Origin: Halococcus saccharolyticus DSM 5350
GTDB lineage: Archaea; Halobacteriota; Halobacteria; Halobacteriales; Halococcaceae
Assembly (NCBI RefSeq): GCF_000336915.1
Contig: NZ_AOMD01000018.1
Location: 130,180-194,179 of the forward strand
Direction: 5' to 3'
Length of the DNA stretch: 64,000 nt
Below the pieces are notes generated by a model, which searched no databases, had not been told where the DNA came from, and was given only the letters and a program-made list of their open reading frames with translations. Of this stretch, positions 50,967 through 59,004 are shown in pieces (the stretch's first letter is position 1; each line of letters opens with the position of its first letter). The position numbers and the translations under genes were made by a program.

Positions 50967-51245
50967 CCTCCCACTTTTTTACAGAGGGTCCTCCCTCGCG
51001 CCTCCGGCGCTCGGTCGAACCCCCTCCAAAAACCTGGACTAAAAATACCCGCTCGCTCACTTCGTTCACTCGCGGTGGAACTGCTGGTACGTTCCGCGAC
51101 TGCACCGCTCTGCAACCGCGCAGCACCGCCCGAGCCCTCGGCACTCCCTGCGGTCGTGCCTTCGCCCTCGATCCACCGAGGCCCGCACCGCCACCGCTCC
51201 GCAACCGCTACCGCAGCCGCTGCCGCACTCGCCGGCGACAAGCAG
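50967..51245. repeat. Intergenic repeat copy E (reverse orientation)
   Basis: Begins right after the geranylgeranyl reductase stop with CCTCCCACTTTTTTACAGAG, the docking sequence. CCAAAAACCTGGACTA at 51026-51041 is shared with copy B. TACCCGCTCGCTCACTTCG follows (middle element). The outer GC-rich half has CCTTCGCCCTCGATCCACCG. It contains the short hairpin GCGCC-TCC-GGCGC near 50999. It is the only copy whose neighbouring gene stops with TAA rather than TAG. Confidence 0.72.
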
Positions 51246-51275
51246 ACACAAGTATCGCAGGAAGCTACCGTGTCC

Positions 51276-51422
51276 ATGACCGATACGGATGACGCCGTCG
51301 AGACGTTCCTGGACCAGGCTGACTCGGTGTTCGAGGACTACGAGAACGGCTACGTCGACCCCGACGCCGCCCTTTCGACGCTCGAACACCACGTCGAGAC
51401 GCTCCGCGAGGAAACCGACTGA
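51276..51422 (+). CDS. 48-residue acidic helical microprotein
   Basis: A short gene with a clean ATG and TGA and haloarchaeal codon usage. The product MTDTDDAVETFLDQADSVFED continues to ENGYVDPDAALSTLEHHVETLREETD (given in part). It looks like two amphipathic helices joined by a turn (GYVDPDA). No domain is recognised. It sits between repeat copy E and an aminotransferase gene. Confidence 0.7.
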   Translation: MTDTDDAVETFLDQADSVFEDYENGYVDPDAALSTLEHHVETLREETD

Positions 51423-51472
51423 CCTCACGCGAAACACGAACAGTTATCGGACTCGACGCCGCGCGTCGAATC

Positions 51473-52594
51473 ATGGCGAACTTTTCCGACCGAGTGGATC
51501 GGATCTCGATCAGCGGGATCCGCGAGGTGTTCGAGGCGGCGGGCGGCGACGCGATCAATCTCGGCCTCGGCCAGCCCGACTTCCCGACGCCCGAGCACGT
51601 CCGCCAGGCGGCGGTCGACGCCATCGAGAGCGGCGCGACCGACGGTTACACCTCGAACGCGGGGACTGACGGCCTCTGCGAGGCGATCAGCGAGAAACAC
51701 GCCCGCGACAACGCCTTCGACGTCGGCCCCGATCAGGTGATCGCGACTGCGGGTGGGAGCGAGGCGCTCCACCTCGCGATGGAGGCCCACGTGAGCGCTG
51801 GCGAGGAGGTCATCTTCCCCGACCCCGGGTTCGTCGCCTACAATGCCCTCACCCACCTCGCTGGCGGGGTCCCGAACCCGATCGAACTCCGCGACGACCT
51901 CACGATGAGTCCCGAGACAGTGGAAGCGGCCATCACCGACGACACCGCGGCGTTCGTGGTGAACAGTCCCGCGAACCCGACTGGTGCGGTCCAGAGCGAA
52001 GAAGACATGCGGGAGTTCGCACGAATCGCCGACGAGCACGACGTGCTCTGTATCTCCGACGAGGTGTACGAACACATCGTCTTCGACGGCAGCCACTACT
52101 CGCCGATGGACTTCGCCGAGTCGGACAACGTCGTGGTGGTGAACGCGTGTTCGAAGGCGTACTCGATGACGGGCTGGCGGCTCGGCTGGATCGCCGGCTC
52201 CGACCGCCGGATCGACCGAATGCTCCGAGTCCACCAGTACGTCCAGGCCTGCGCGAGCGCGCCCGCCCAGTACGCCGCCGAGGCCGCCCTTTCCGGCCCG
52301 CAGGATCGCGTCCACGAGATGGTCGACGCCTTCGAGGAGCGCCGCGACGTGCTGCTCGACGGTCTCGCCGACGCCGGCCTCGACACCCCGACTCCGCAGG
52401 GCGCGTTCTACGCCATGCCCGAGGCCCCCGAGGGCTGGGTCGACGAGTGTCTCGATCGCGGGGTGGTCGTCGTGCCCGGCGAAGCGTTCGGCGACGGCGG
52501 CGATGGCTACGCCCGGATCTCCTACGCCGCCGGTATCGAGGACTTGAAAGACGCACTCGAAATCATGAACGACGCCGCAAGCGCGGTTCGCTGA
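51473..52594 (+). CDS. Class I/II pyridoxal-phosphate aminotransferase
   Basis: A 373-residue enzyme of the aspartate aminotransferase fold. Visible are INLGLGQPDFPTPEHV, ATAGGSEALHLAMEA, VVNSPANPTGAVQSEEDM, the DEVYEHIVFDG Asp/Tyr pair, and the PLP Lys in VVVNACSKAYSMTGWRLGWIAG (given in part). It probably transfers amino groups between aspartate, aromatic or branched amino acids. Substrate specificity is not visible. Confidence 0.93.
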   Translation: MANFSDRVDRISISGIREVFEAAGGDAINLGLGQPDFPTPEHVRQAAVDAIESGATDGYTSNAGTDGLCEAISEKHARDNAFDVGPDQVIATAGGSEALHLAMEAHVSAGEEVIFPDPGFVAYNALTHLAGGVPNPIELRDDLTMSPETVEAAITDDTAAFVVNSPANPTGAVQSEEDMREFARIADEHDVLCISDEVYEHIVFDGSHYSPMDFAESDNVVVVNACSKAYSMTGWRLGWIAGSDRRIDRMLRVHQYVQACASAPAQYAAEAALSGPQDRVHEMVDAFEERRDVLLDGLADAGLDTPTPQGAFYAMPEAPEGWVDECLDRGVVVVPGEAFGDGGDGYARISYAAGIEDLKDALEIMNDAASAVR

Positions 52595-52662
52595 CGTCGC
52601 TAACGCCTCTTTCGCGAGCGCTGCTTTCCACGAAATATCGTAATCGATAGTGGTTGATACAT

Positions 52663-52674
52663 CATAATATATTC
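52663..52674 (+). promoter_or_regulatory. AT-rich promoter region upstream of the sugar porter
   Basis: CATAATATATTC is the best TATA candidate in an AT-rich stretch (about 52630-52690). It would leave a leader of about 100 nt before the ATG at 52803. Confidence 0.4.
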
Positions 52675-52802
52675 ATTCACATTCGGGTTATTCTCTGTGT
52701 GATTGTTGGTCGAGCGGACCGAACGACGACGGACCGGAGCGACCGAGACCGATTGTGGATCGAAAACATCGGAAATGTGATGAGTATCTGCGGTGGTGGA
52801 CG

Positions 52803-54233
52803 ATGGGGATAGCCGACCGGTTGGTGAACGCCGAGCACGAGCACAGCACCTTCGTCTACGTCATGGCGGGGATCGCCGCGCTCAACGGGTTGCTGTTCGG
52901 CTTCGATGTCGGCGTCATTTCGGGGGCGCTGTTGTACATCGACCAGACGTTCACACTGTCGCCGTTTCTGGAGGGGGTCGTCACCAGCAGCGTGCTCGTG
53001 GGGGCGATGATCGGTGCGGCGACCGGCGGAACGTTGGCCGACCGGTTCGGTCGTCGCCGGCTGACGCTCGCGGGCGCGATCGTGTTCTTCGTCGGCTCGT
53101 TCGGGATGGCGCTGTCGCCGACCGTCGCGTGGCTCATCGTCTGGCGGGTCATCGAGGGCGTCGCCGTCGGCGTCGCGTCGATCGTCGGCCCGCTGTTGAT
53201 CTCCGAGACGGCTCCCTCCGACATCCGGGGCGCGCTCGGCTTCCTCCAGCAGCTGATGATCACGATCGGGATCTTGTTGGCGTACGTCGTCAACTACGCC
53301 TTCGCGCCCGAGTTCCTCGGGATCATCGGCTGGCGCTGGATGCTGTGGTTCGGCGCAGTGCCTGCGGCAGTGTTGGCAGTCGGGACGTACTTCCTCCCCG
53401 AGAGCCCACGCTGGCTCGTCGAAAACGACCGACTCGACGAGGCGAGAGGCGTGCTCGCTCGGGTCCGCGGCACCGACGATATCGACGAGGAGATCGAGCA
53501 CATCCGCGAGGTCAGCGAAACCGAGGCGGAAGGCGATCTCTCGGACCTGCTCGAACCGTGGGTTCGTCCGGCGCTCATCGTCGGCGTCGGCCTCGCGATC
53601 ATCCAGCAGGTGAGCGGCATCAACACCATCATCTACTACGCGCCGACGATCCTCAACAATATCGGGTTCAACGACATCGCCTCGATCGTCGGCACTGTCG
53701 GCGTCGGCACGGTCAACGTCCTCTTGACTGTTGTCGCCATCCTCTTCGTGGATCGCGTGGGTCGGCGACCGCTGTTGCTCGTCGGCACCGGCGGGATGAC
53801 GGTAATGCTCGGCATTTTGGGACTCGGCTTCTTCCTGCCGGGACTGTCGGGGGTCGTCGGCTACGTGACGCTTGCGAGCATGATCGGCTACGTTGCGTTC
53901 TACGCGATCAGTCTCGGGCCGGTGTTCTGGCTGCTCATCTCGGAGATCTACCCGCTCCGTATCCGCGGGACCGCCGAGGGCGTCGCCAGCGTCTTCAACT
54001 GGGGAGCGAACTTCCTCGTCGCGTTGACCTTCCTCCCGCTGATCAACCGGCTCGGCGAGGGCCCTTCGTTCTGGCTGCTCGGTGGGTTCTGCCTCCTCGC
54101 GTTCGTGTTCGTCTACTCGCGCGTCCCCGAGACGATGGGCCGCTCGCTCGAAGACATCGAGGCCGACCTCCGCGAGAACGCGATGGTGGGCCCGGATCGG
54201 GAGCGATCGCCCGACCCCGCGTCCAACGACTGA
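52803..54233 (+). CDS. Sugar porter family MFS transporter
   Basis: A 476-residue transporter with 12 helices. Sugar-porter signatures are GLLFGFDVGVISGALLYI, ADRFGRRRLTLAGA, PESPRWLVENDRLDEARGVL, IQQVSGINTIIYYAPTIL, VDRVGRRPLLLVGTGGM, ISEIYPLRIRGTAEGVASVFNWGANFLV (given in part) and VPETMGRSLEDIE. It would import a monosaccharide by proton symport. The ATG at 52803 is preferred to the GTG at 52755. The tail is polar and acidic. Confidence 0.94.
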   Translation: MGIADRLVNAEHEHSTFVYVMAGIAALNGLLFGFDVGVISGALLYIDQTFTLSPFLEGVVTSSVLVGAMIGAATGGTLADRFGRRRLTLAGAIVFFVGSFGMALSPTVAWLIVWRVIEGVAVGVASIVGPLLISETAPSDIRGALGFLQQLMITIGILLAYVVNYAFAPEFLGIIGWRWMLWFGAVPAAVLAVGTYFLPESPRWLVENDRLDEARGVLARVRGTDDIDEEIEHIREVSETEAEGDLSDLLEPWVRPALIVGVGLAIIQQVSGINTIIYYAPTILNNIGFNDIASIVGTVGVGTVNVLLTVVAILFVDRVGRRPLLLVGTGGMTVMLGILGLGFFLPGLSGVVGYVTLASMIGYVAFYAISLGPVFWLLISEIYPLRIRGTAEGVASVFNWGANFLVALTFLPLINRLGEGPSFWLLGGFCLLAFVFVYSRVPETMGRSLEDIEADLRENAMVGPDRERSPDPASND

Positions 54234-54246
54234 TGCGCCGGCAGTA

Positions 54247-54273
54247 ACGCGCGTTTCAAGAATCGACGCGCGT
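54247..54273. terminator. Possible hairpin downstream of the sugar porter
   Basis: ACGCGCGT at 54247-54254 is repeated at 54266-54273. Since the octamer is self-complementary the two can pair with an 11-nt loop. No T-tract follows, so it may be a terminator or an operator-like site. Confidence 0.3.
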
Positions 54274-54351
54274 TCGCACACCGACTGCTGTGGCGTCGAA
54301 ACGCCACACTCTGGCCGCACAACTATGTGACGGGGACTCGAACGTGGGTGT

Positions 54352-55206
54352 ATGGCTATCGCCCGCCACGAGCAGGGAACGCGAGCCGATCTCGCCGCAC
54401 TCGCGTCGCAGGTTCATCCGGTCTTCATGCTCCCACCGCTCGCGGCGTCGTGGTTCGGCGCGGCACTCGCTCCCAGTCTCTCGCTGGCCGCCGGTGTCGT
54501 CCACATGGTGGCGATGTTCTGTGCGGTCTACACCGCCCACGTCAAGGACGGCTACGTCGACTTCTACGTCCGGAACGAGGACGACGACCACCCGCTCACG
54601 ATGGGAGGTTGTCGGCTGGGACTCGCGCTTGCGACGACCGGGTTTGCGGCGTGTCTCGGCTGGCTCTGGCTCGCGATCGGGCTCGGTGCGATGCTCGTCA
54701 CGCTGCCAGCGTGGTTCGTCGGCTACCTCCATGCGCCTCAACTCGACATGCACCCCGTGGGTGCGACCGCGGGCTATCCAGCCGGGATCGCGCTCTCGAT
54801 CCTCGGTGGGTACTACGTTCAAACGGGCACGCTCTCGGTGCCAGCGATTGCGTTCGCGGTGGTGTTCCTCATCCTCCTCTCGGGGATCAAGGTTATCGAC
54901 GACGCGAAGGACCAATCCTACGATCGTTCGATCGACAAGCGGACCGTCGCCGTGATGCTCGGTCGGGCGCGCGCTCGCCGGGTCGCATACGGCCTCGTCA
55001 TACTTGCGCTCGTGGGTGTGCTCGTGGGTGCGACCGCTGGCGTGTTTCCGCCGAGCACTGCCCTCGCAGCCGTCGCGTTCGCCGGTGTCGCTGTGACAAC
55101 CCGCCGGCTCGAACCGCGACGTGCGACCGAGGTGTTGATGCGCGGTTCCTACGTGTTTCTCGGGCTGCTCTTCCTCGCCGTGTGGTTCCGGCCGCTTCAC
55201 GGTTAG
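54352..55206 (+). CDS. UbiA-family prenyltransferase (haloarchaeal subgroup)
   Basis: A 284-residue membrane protein with about eight to nine helices. The Asp-rich region VKDGYVDFYVRNEDDDHPLTMG sits in the first cytoplasmic loop and VIDDAKDQSYDRSIDKRTVAVMLGRARAR (given in part) holds the second DxxxD site. These bind the prenyl diphosphate through Mg. The acceptor may be a quinone precursor or a lipid; the sequence does not decide. The first loop is shorter and differently spaced than the NDxxDxxxD motif of typical UbiA. Confidence 0.82.
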   Translation: MAIARHEQGTRADLAALASQVHPVFMLPPLAASWFGAALAPSLSLAAGVVHMVAMFCAVYTAHVKDGYVDFYVRNEDDDHPLTMGGCRLGLALATTGFAACLGWLWLAIGLGAMLVTLPAWFVGYLHAPQLDMHPVGATAGYPAGIALSILGGYYVQTGTLSVPAIAFAVVFLILLSGIKVIDDAKDQSYDRSIDKRTVAVMLGRARARRVAYGLVILALVGVLVGATAGVFPPSTALAAVAFAGVAVTTRRLEPRRATEVLMRGSYVFLGLLFLAVWFRPLHG

Positions 55207-55277
55207 ATCGGGCCGTTCTTCCCACCCGTACTAGGCAACCACAACACCGAAACATGCCCCCCGTGAACCGGGTGTGG

Positions 55278-55709
55278 ATGACCGACACTCGCTCCAACGA
55301 CGACCCAAACGACACCGACCGAGCAGCCACCGACGGTGGCACGGACGAAACAGCTGAGACACCGATCGAGGCCGACGTCGTCGACGACGTTGCTGAAGAC
55401 GAAACCGTTCCCCGAGATGGACTCGTCGACGCGCTCGTGGTGCTCAACGCCTCACTCATCGGTTCACACTCGACCTACGAGCGCGAATACGAGTACGTCA
55501 CCGTCGACGGCGTTCGCGGCTACGTCGTTGATGCGGATGTGTGGGGACGGCTCCGCGAAGAGCACGATCTCGATTCGCGGCTCGCGGCGGCCGCACAGCG
55601 CGCCCACACCGCCCAGACCGAGCGACTGCTCGCGGCGGCCGACGACGACCGTACGACCATCGATGCGGGGATCGTCGTCGGGATCGACACGGCCGAAGTG
55701 ATGAACTGA
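55278..55709 (+). CDS. Haloarchaeal hypothetical acidic protein
   Basis: A 143-residue protein. The N-terminal third is disordered-looking (DDPNDTDRAATDGGTDETAE). Residues 50-143 form a compact domain with LVDALVVLNASLIGSHSTYEREYEYVTVDGVRGYVVDADVWGRL (given in part) and helical DSRLAAAAQRAHTAQTERLLAAADDD (given in part). No known family was recognised. The ATG at 55278 is the likely start. Confidence 0.6.
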   Translation: MTDTRSNDDPNDTDRAATDGGTDETAETPIEADVVDDVAEDETVPRDGLVDALVVLNASLIGSHSTYEREYEYVTVDGVRGYVVDADVWGRLREEHDLDSRLAAAAQRAHTAQTERLLAAADDDRTTIDAGIVVGIDTAEVMN

Positions 55710-55731
55710 CTGGCCGACGCCCCTGGCGCAC

Positions 55732-56142
55732 TCACTCGGCGAGGGCGCTCGCCACGCGGTGACACCGATCGATCCATCGCCGCTGGTGGGTCTCGTGACT
55801 CACGACCCGGCCGGCGAAATCGGCCAGCGACGTGATTCCCTTTCGTTCGCACCACGCGACGCAGTCGGCGTACAGTTCTAGTGGATGATCCTCGTCGGTT
55901 ACATCGTGGACCCAGAGTTCGTTCGCGCCGGCGAGATGAGCGAGGAAGGCACGAGTATGACCGTCGATGAGAACGGGTTCATCGCGGTCCGGAAACGCCG
56001 ATGCGCCGCACAGAACGGGCAGCGGGTCGTACTGAGGTTCGTCGAAATCGAACCAGGCGGTCGCGGTGTGGAGCTTCCGATCCGAGAGGCAAAGTTGAGT
56101 CGGCTGTGGGTCGCCGATCGGCACCCGGAACGTCCTCGTCAT
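55732..56142 (-). CDS. ParB/sulfiredoxin-like single-domain protein
   Basis: A 136-residue protein. The central segment PVLIDGHTRAFLAHLAGANELWVHDVTDEDHPLELYADCV (given in part) resembles the ParB/sulfiredoxin signature (a [IVL]DGH-x-R-x-A motif). The C-terminal part ends in helices with CERKGITSLADFAGRVVSHE. If correct it may bind a nucleotide. There is no DNA-binding domain as in ParB proper. The gene stands 12 nt from the GTPase gene on the same strand. Confidence 0.55.
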   Translation of the reverse strand: MTRTFRVPIGDPQPTQLCLSDRKLHTATAWFDFDEPQYDPLPVLCGASAFPDRDEPVLIDGHTRAFLAHLAGANELWVHDVTDEDHPLELYADCVAWCERKGITSLADFAGRVVSHETHQRRWIDRCHRVASALAE

Positions 56143-56154
56143 CCTACCGCCATA

Positions 56155-57336
56155 CTATTTCGCGGTGCTCACGATCTTCACCACGTCACCCTCCGCGAGT
56201 TCGTGGTCGTCGCCGATCTCCCGGTTCGAGCGTGCGTCCACCGCGTGAAGGTATCCCTCACCGATGTCCGAATGCACCGCAAAGGCGAGGTCGCGCGGCG
56301 TCGACCCACGGGGGACGAGGAAGGCGTCGGGGAGGGTGTTCTCCTGGCCGTCGGTCCACTTCGACTCGTTCTGGACCGGGTAGACGGTGATGAAGTCGAG
56401 CAGGTCGTACACCGCCTCGTTTAGCGCGCGCTGGACGCCGGTCCCGCCGTACGCCTCGACGACGTCTTCGACTGTTTCGAGCCCCGCACGCTGGCCCGCC
56501 GAGAGATCGCCCACGACCGCGAACTCGCTATCGCCGGGGTCGTACTCGATTACGCCCGCCTCGGCCCCGCGCCGGAGCGCGAGTTCGCCGTCCGCGGTCG
56601 CCGGGATCGCGCGTTCGGCGGCCGCGGCCAAGCGATCGAGGTTATCCGCGGGCGCGACATCGGCCTTGTTCGCCACGACGACGAGCGGTTTGGTCCGCGC
56701 GCGGATCTCGCGGGCGAGCGCGAGCCGGTCGTCGTCGGTCCACTCGCGTGGATCGGGCGGGTAGTCGAGTGTGCGCAGCGTCGCCGCGATCGCGGGCTCG
56801 CTCGCACCCACGCCGGACAGCAGCTCCGCGAGGTGGTCGTCGATCGCGAACCCGGGCGAGCGAGATCCGCGCTCGACGGTCTCCCAGTTGCGCTCGACGA
56901 TCCCTGCGAGCCAGCGCTCGATCTCGCTCGCGATGAAATCCACGTCCTCGACGGGATCGTGATCGCCGACTTCGACCGGCTCGCCCTCGGCGTTCGTCCC
57001 GCCCGAGGCGTCGACGACGTTCAGGATGACGTCCGCAGTCGTCAACTCGTCGAGGAACTGATTGCCCAGCCCTCGTCCCTCGTGTGCGCCCGGGACGAGG
57101 CCCGCGACATCCAGGAGTTCGACCGGGACGTACCGCTTGCCGTCACGGCAGTGCTCGCTGTCGCAGCGTTCCTCACGATCGAGACAGGGACAGTCGGTCC
57201 GCACATACGAGACGCCACGATTCGCGTCGATCGTCGTGAACGGATAGTTGGCGACGTCGACCTCGGTCATGGTCGCCGCTTTGAAGAAGGTAGATTTGCC
57301 GGCGTTTGGCTTGCCGGCGAGCGCGAGCGAGAGCAT
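56155..57336 (-). CDS. YchF/OBG-related GTPase with TGS domain
   Basis: A 393-residue P-loop GTPase. The G1 motif is GKPNAGKSTFFKAATM at residues 7-22, the G3 region DVAGLVPGAHEGRGLGNQFLDELTTADVILNVVDASGG (given in part) and the G4 motif VVANKADVAPADN, an NKxD, so it should use GTP. The C-terminal TGS domain is seen in LVPRGSTPRDLAFAVHSDIGEGYLHAVDARSNREIGDDH (given in part). It acts with the ribosome in the family. The ATG at 57334-57336 lies 7 nt after the stop of the bactofilin-like gene. Confidence 0.9.
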   Translation of the reverse strand: MLSLALAGKPNAGKSTFFKAATMTEVDVANYPFTTIDANRGVSYVRTDCPCLDREERCDSEHCRDGKRYVPVELLDVAGLVPGAHEGRGLGNQFLDELTTADVILNVVDASGGTNAEGEPVEVGDHDPVEDVDFIASEIERWLAGIVERNWETVERGSRSPGFAIDDHLAELLSGVGASEPAIAATLRTLDYPPDPREWTDDDRLALAREIRARTKPLVVVANKADVAPADNLDRLAAAAERAIPATADGELALRRGAEAGVIEYDPGDSEFAVVGDLSAGQRAGLETVEDVVEAYGGTGVQRALNEAVYDLLDFITVYPVQNESKWTDGQENTLPDAFLVPRGSTPRDLAFAVHSDIGEGYLHAVDARSNREIGDDHELAEGDVVKIVSTAK

Positions 57337-57343
57337 GGCGCGC

Positions 57344-58645
57344 CTACTCGGGCGGTGTGAAACTGCCTTTCGGTTCTTCGGATTCCTCCGGATCGCGCGT
57401 TTCCGACTCCTCTGCACCCTCGGGATCGTCCACCGCCGGTTCCGCAGGCTCGCTCGCCTCCGGCTCGGCCTCCCGAATCACCGGTTCCGGAGGCTCCTCG
57501 TCGGCCGCGTCCGCTTCCCCGTTGTCTGCCGCCACCGATTTGCCTTCCGTCGACGATTCCGACCCGTCTTCGTCGGCGATGTTTTCCGTGTTCGCTCTGG
57601 TATCGATGGCTTCGATCGCCGGGATCGGCTCGGTTCGATCCACGTCCTCCGTCGGCTCGTCGGAGTCCTCGGAGTCGTCGGGATCGCTTGCCTCCATTCC
57701 GGCGTCTTCGCTCGGGCCGTCCTCTCCGATGCGCTCTCCACGGTCGTTCTCGGCGGGGTCGGGGACTTCATCGTTCGCCTCGGCGGCCGATCCGGGAGCG
57801 GTCGTGAGTGGGTTCCCTTCGCGGACGATCGTCATCTCGCCGCGAGCCCGCATCGCGCCCTCGACCACCGCACCCTCGTGGAGACGGAGCTGTTCGCACG
57901 CGATGTCGCCGCGAACCTGCGCGTCGGCGGCGACCTCGACCGCGCCACCGCGGGTCGTGACGTCGCCGTGGACCGTCGTCCCGCTCTCGATCGTGATCGA
58001 TTCGCGCGCCCGGAGACTGCCGAATATCTCGGTACGCTCGCCGACCGTGATCGATGCCGCGCGGAGGTTGCCGTGGAGCCGACAGTCGGTCCCGACCTCG
58101 GCGGGTGTCGAGACCCGCCACGCGTCGTCGGTCACGTCGGCGTTCCGCGGGATCACGAGCGGCTCTCCGTCCCCTTCGTCGAACACCTCGGAAACGACGT
58201 CCTCCGCCATGTCCTCCTCGCCGATGTGGAGGAGATGGGTAAGGTAGGTGAAGAGGAACACGAGCGTCGGCACCGGGTTCCGAATCACGATCCAGCCGTT
58301 GGCGTCGAACCCCTCCTCGATCGTGACGTCGTCACCGATATCGAGATCGCCCGCGACTACGAGCTGGCCGTCGATGGTGACACGTTCGCCGATGTAGGCG
58401 TCCGCGCCCGCGAGTACGTTCCCCCCGATCTCACACCACGTGTCGAGCCGGCAGTCCGCGTCCGCCTCGACGTCACCGGCGATCGTCACGCGCTCGCCGG
58501 CGATCACGTTCCGGCCGCGGACGCCGAGCGCGATCTCGCTCTGTGTACCGACGATCACGTCCCGGTCGGTCACGATGGCGTGCTCTTCGACGGTGGTTCC
58601 ATCGGGGACGACGAGCGCGGCGAGCGGGTCCGAGCGGAGCGACAC
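57344..58645 (-). CDS. Bactofilin-like polymer-forming protein with membrane-like segment and acidic tail
   Basis: A 433-residue protein. Residues 15-120 and 185-280 are made of the short repeating beta strands of bactofilin/polymer-forming cytoskeletal proteins (CEIGGNVLAGADAYIGERVTIDGQLVVAGDLDIGDDVTIEEG and GNLRAASITVGERTEIFGSLRARESITIESGTTVHGDVTTRGGAVEVAADAQVRGDI, each given in part). A hydrophobic segment (VPTLVFLFTYLTHLLHIG, about 124-142) interrupts them. From about 280 to 433 lies a very acidic, low-complexity tail. Haloarchaeal bactofilins (halofilins) influence cell shape; that link is inference. The GTG at 58643-58645 is the start. Confidence 0.75.
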   Translation of the reverse strand: MSLRSDPLAALVVPDGTTVEEHAIVTDRDVIVGTQSEIALGVRGRNVIAGERVTIAGDVEADADCRLDTWCEIGGNVLAGADAYIGERVTIDGQLVVAGDLDIGDDVTIEEGFDANGWIVIRNPVPTLVFLFTYLTHLLHIGEEDMAEDVVSEVFDEGDGEPLVIPRNADVTDDAWRVSTPAEVGTDCRLHGNLRAASITVGERTEIFGSLRARESITIESGTTVHGDVTTRGGAVEVAADAQVRGDIACEQLRLHEGAVVEGAMRARGEMTIVREGNPLTTAPGSAAEANDEVPDPAENDRGERIGEDGPSEDAGMEASDPDDSEDSDEPTEDVDRTEPIPAIEAIDTRANTENIADEDGSESSTEGKSVAADNGEADAADEEPPEPVIREAEPEASEPAEPAVDDPEGAEESETRDPEESEEPKGSFTPPE

Positions 58646-58735
58646 ACCGACGGTTCGGTGGGGGTGCGTAATAAATCCAATCCGTCTGTCGGCCACGGCC
58701 CGCCGCTCGCCCGCGAGCAACCAGAGAGGACGAGC

Positions 58736-58745
58736 GATTTTTACC
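58736..58745 (+). promoter_or_regulatory. TATA-like box for the DUF5800 gene
   Basis: GATTTTTACC lies about 26 nt before the ATG at 58767. Confidence 0.45.
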
Positions 58746-58766
58746 GGCGAGCGACGAACCTCGGCT

Positions 58767-58964
58767 ATGACTGTTCTATCGTTCGACGAGGAGGGTGTCG
58801 ACGTGATCTACGAGGGCACCGAGTTCCGGCTCGAACGCACACTCGTCGAGGACGCCGTCGACAAGCCGTATCCCGAGATCACCGACCACGAGGTGCTCCA
58901 GATCGTCGAACCCGATCCGGTGTTGTCGGGGGAGCCACGCCGCATCGGCGACATCACTGCGTGA
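58767..58964 (+). CDS. DUF5800 family protein
   Basis: A 65-residue haloarchaeal protein: MTVLSFDEEGVDVIYEGTEF followed by ITDHEVLQIVEPDPVLSGEPRRIGDI (given in part). The family name is from memory and the function is unknown. A TATA-like box lies 26 nt upstream. It is convergent with the peptidase gene. Confidence 0.85.
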   Translation: MTVLSFDEEGVDVIYEGTEFRLERTLVEDAVDKPYPEITDHEVLQIVEPDPVLSGEPRRIGDITA

Positions 58965-59004
58965 GGCCGAGACGTCCCCTGGCGATCGCGTTTCGGGCCG
59001 GCGA

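Noticed and set aside
31415-51245. CRISPR or insertion sequence as an explanation of the repeats
   Set aside because: The copies are not regularly spaced, have no spacers, carry no transposase frame and lack matching terminal inverted repeats.
52677-54320. 547-codon frame opposite the sugar porter
   Set aside because: Low-complexity charged protein antisense to a transporter with clear family signatures.
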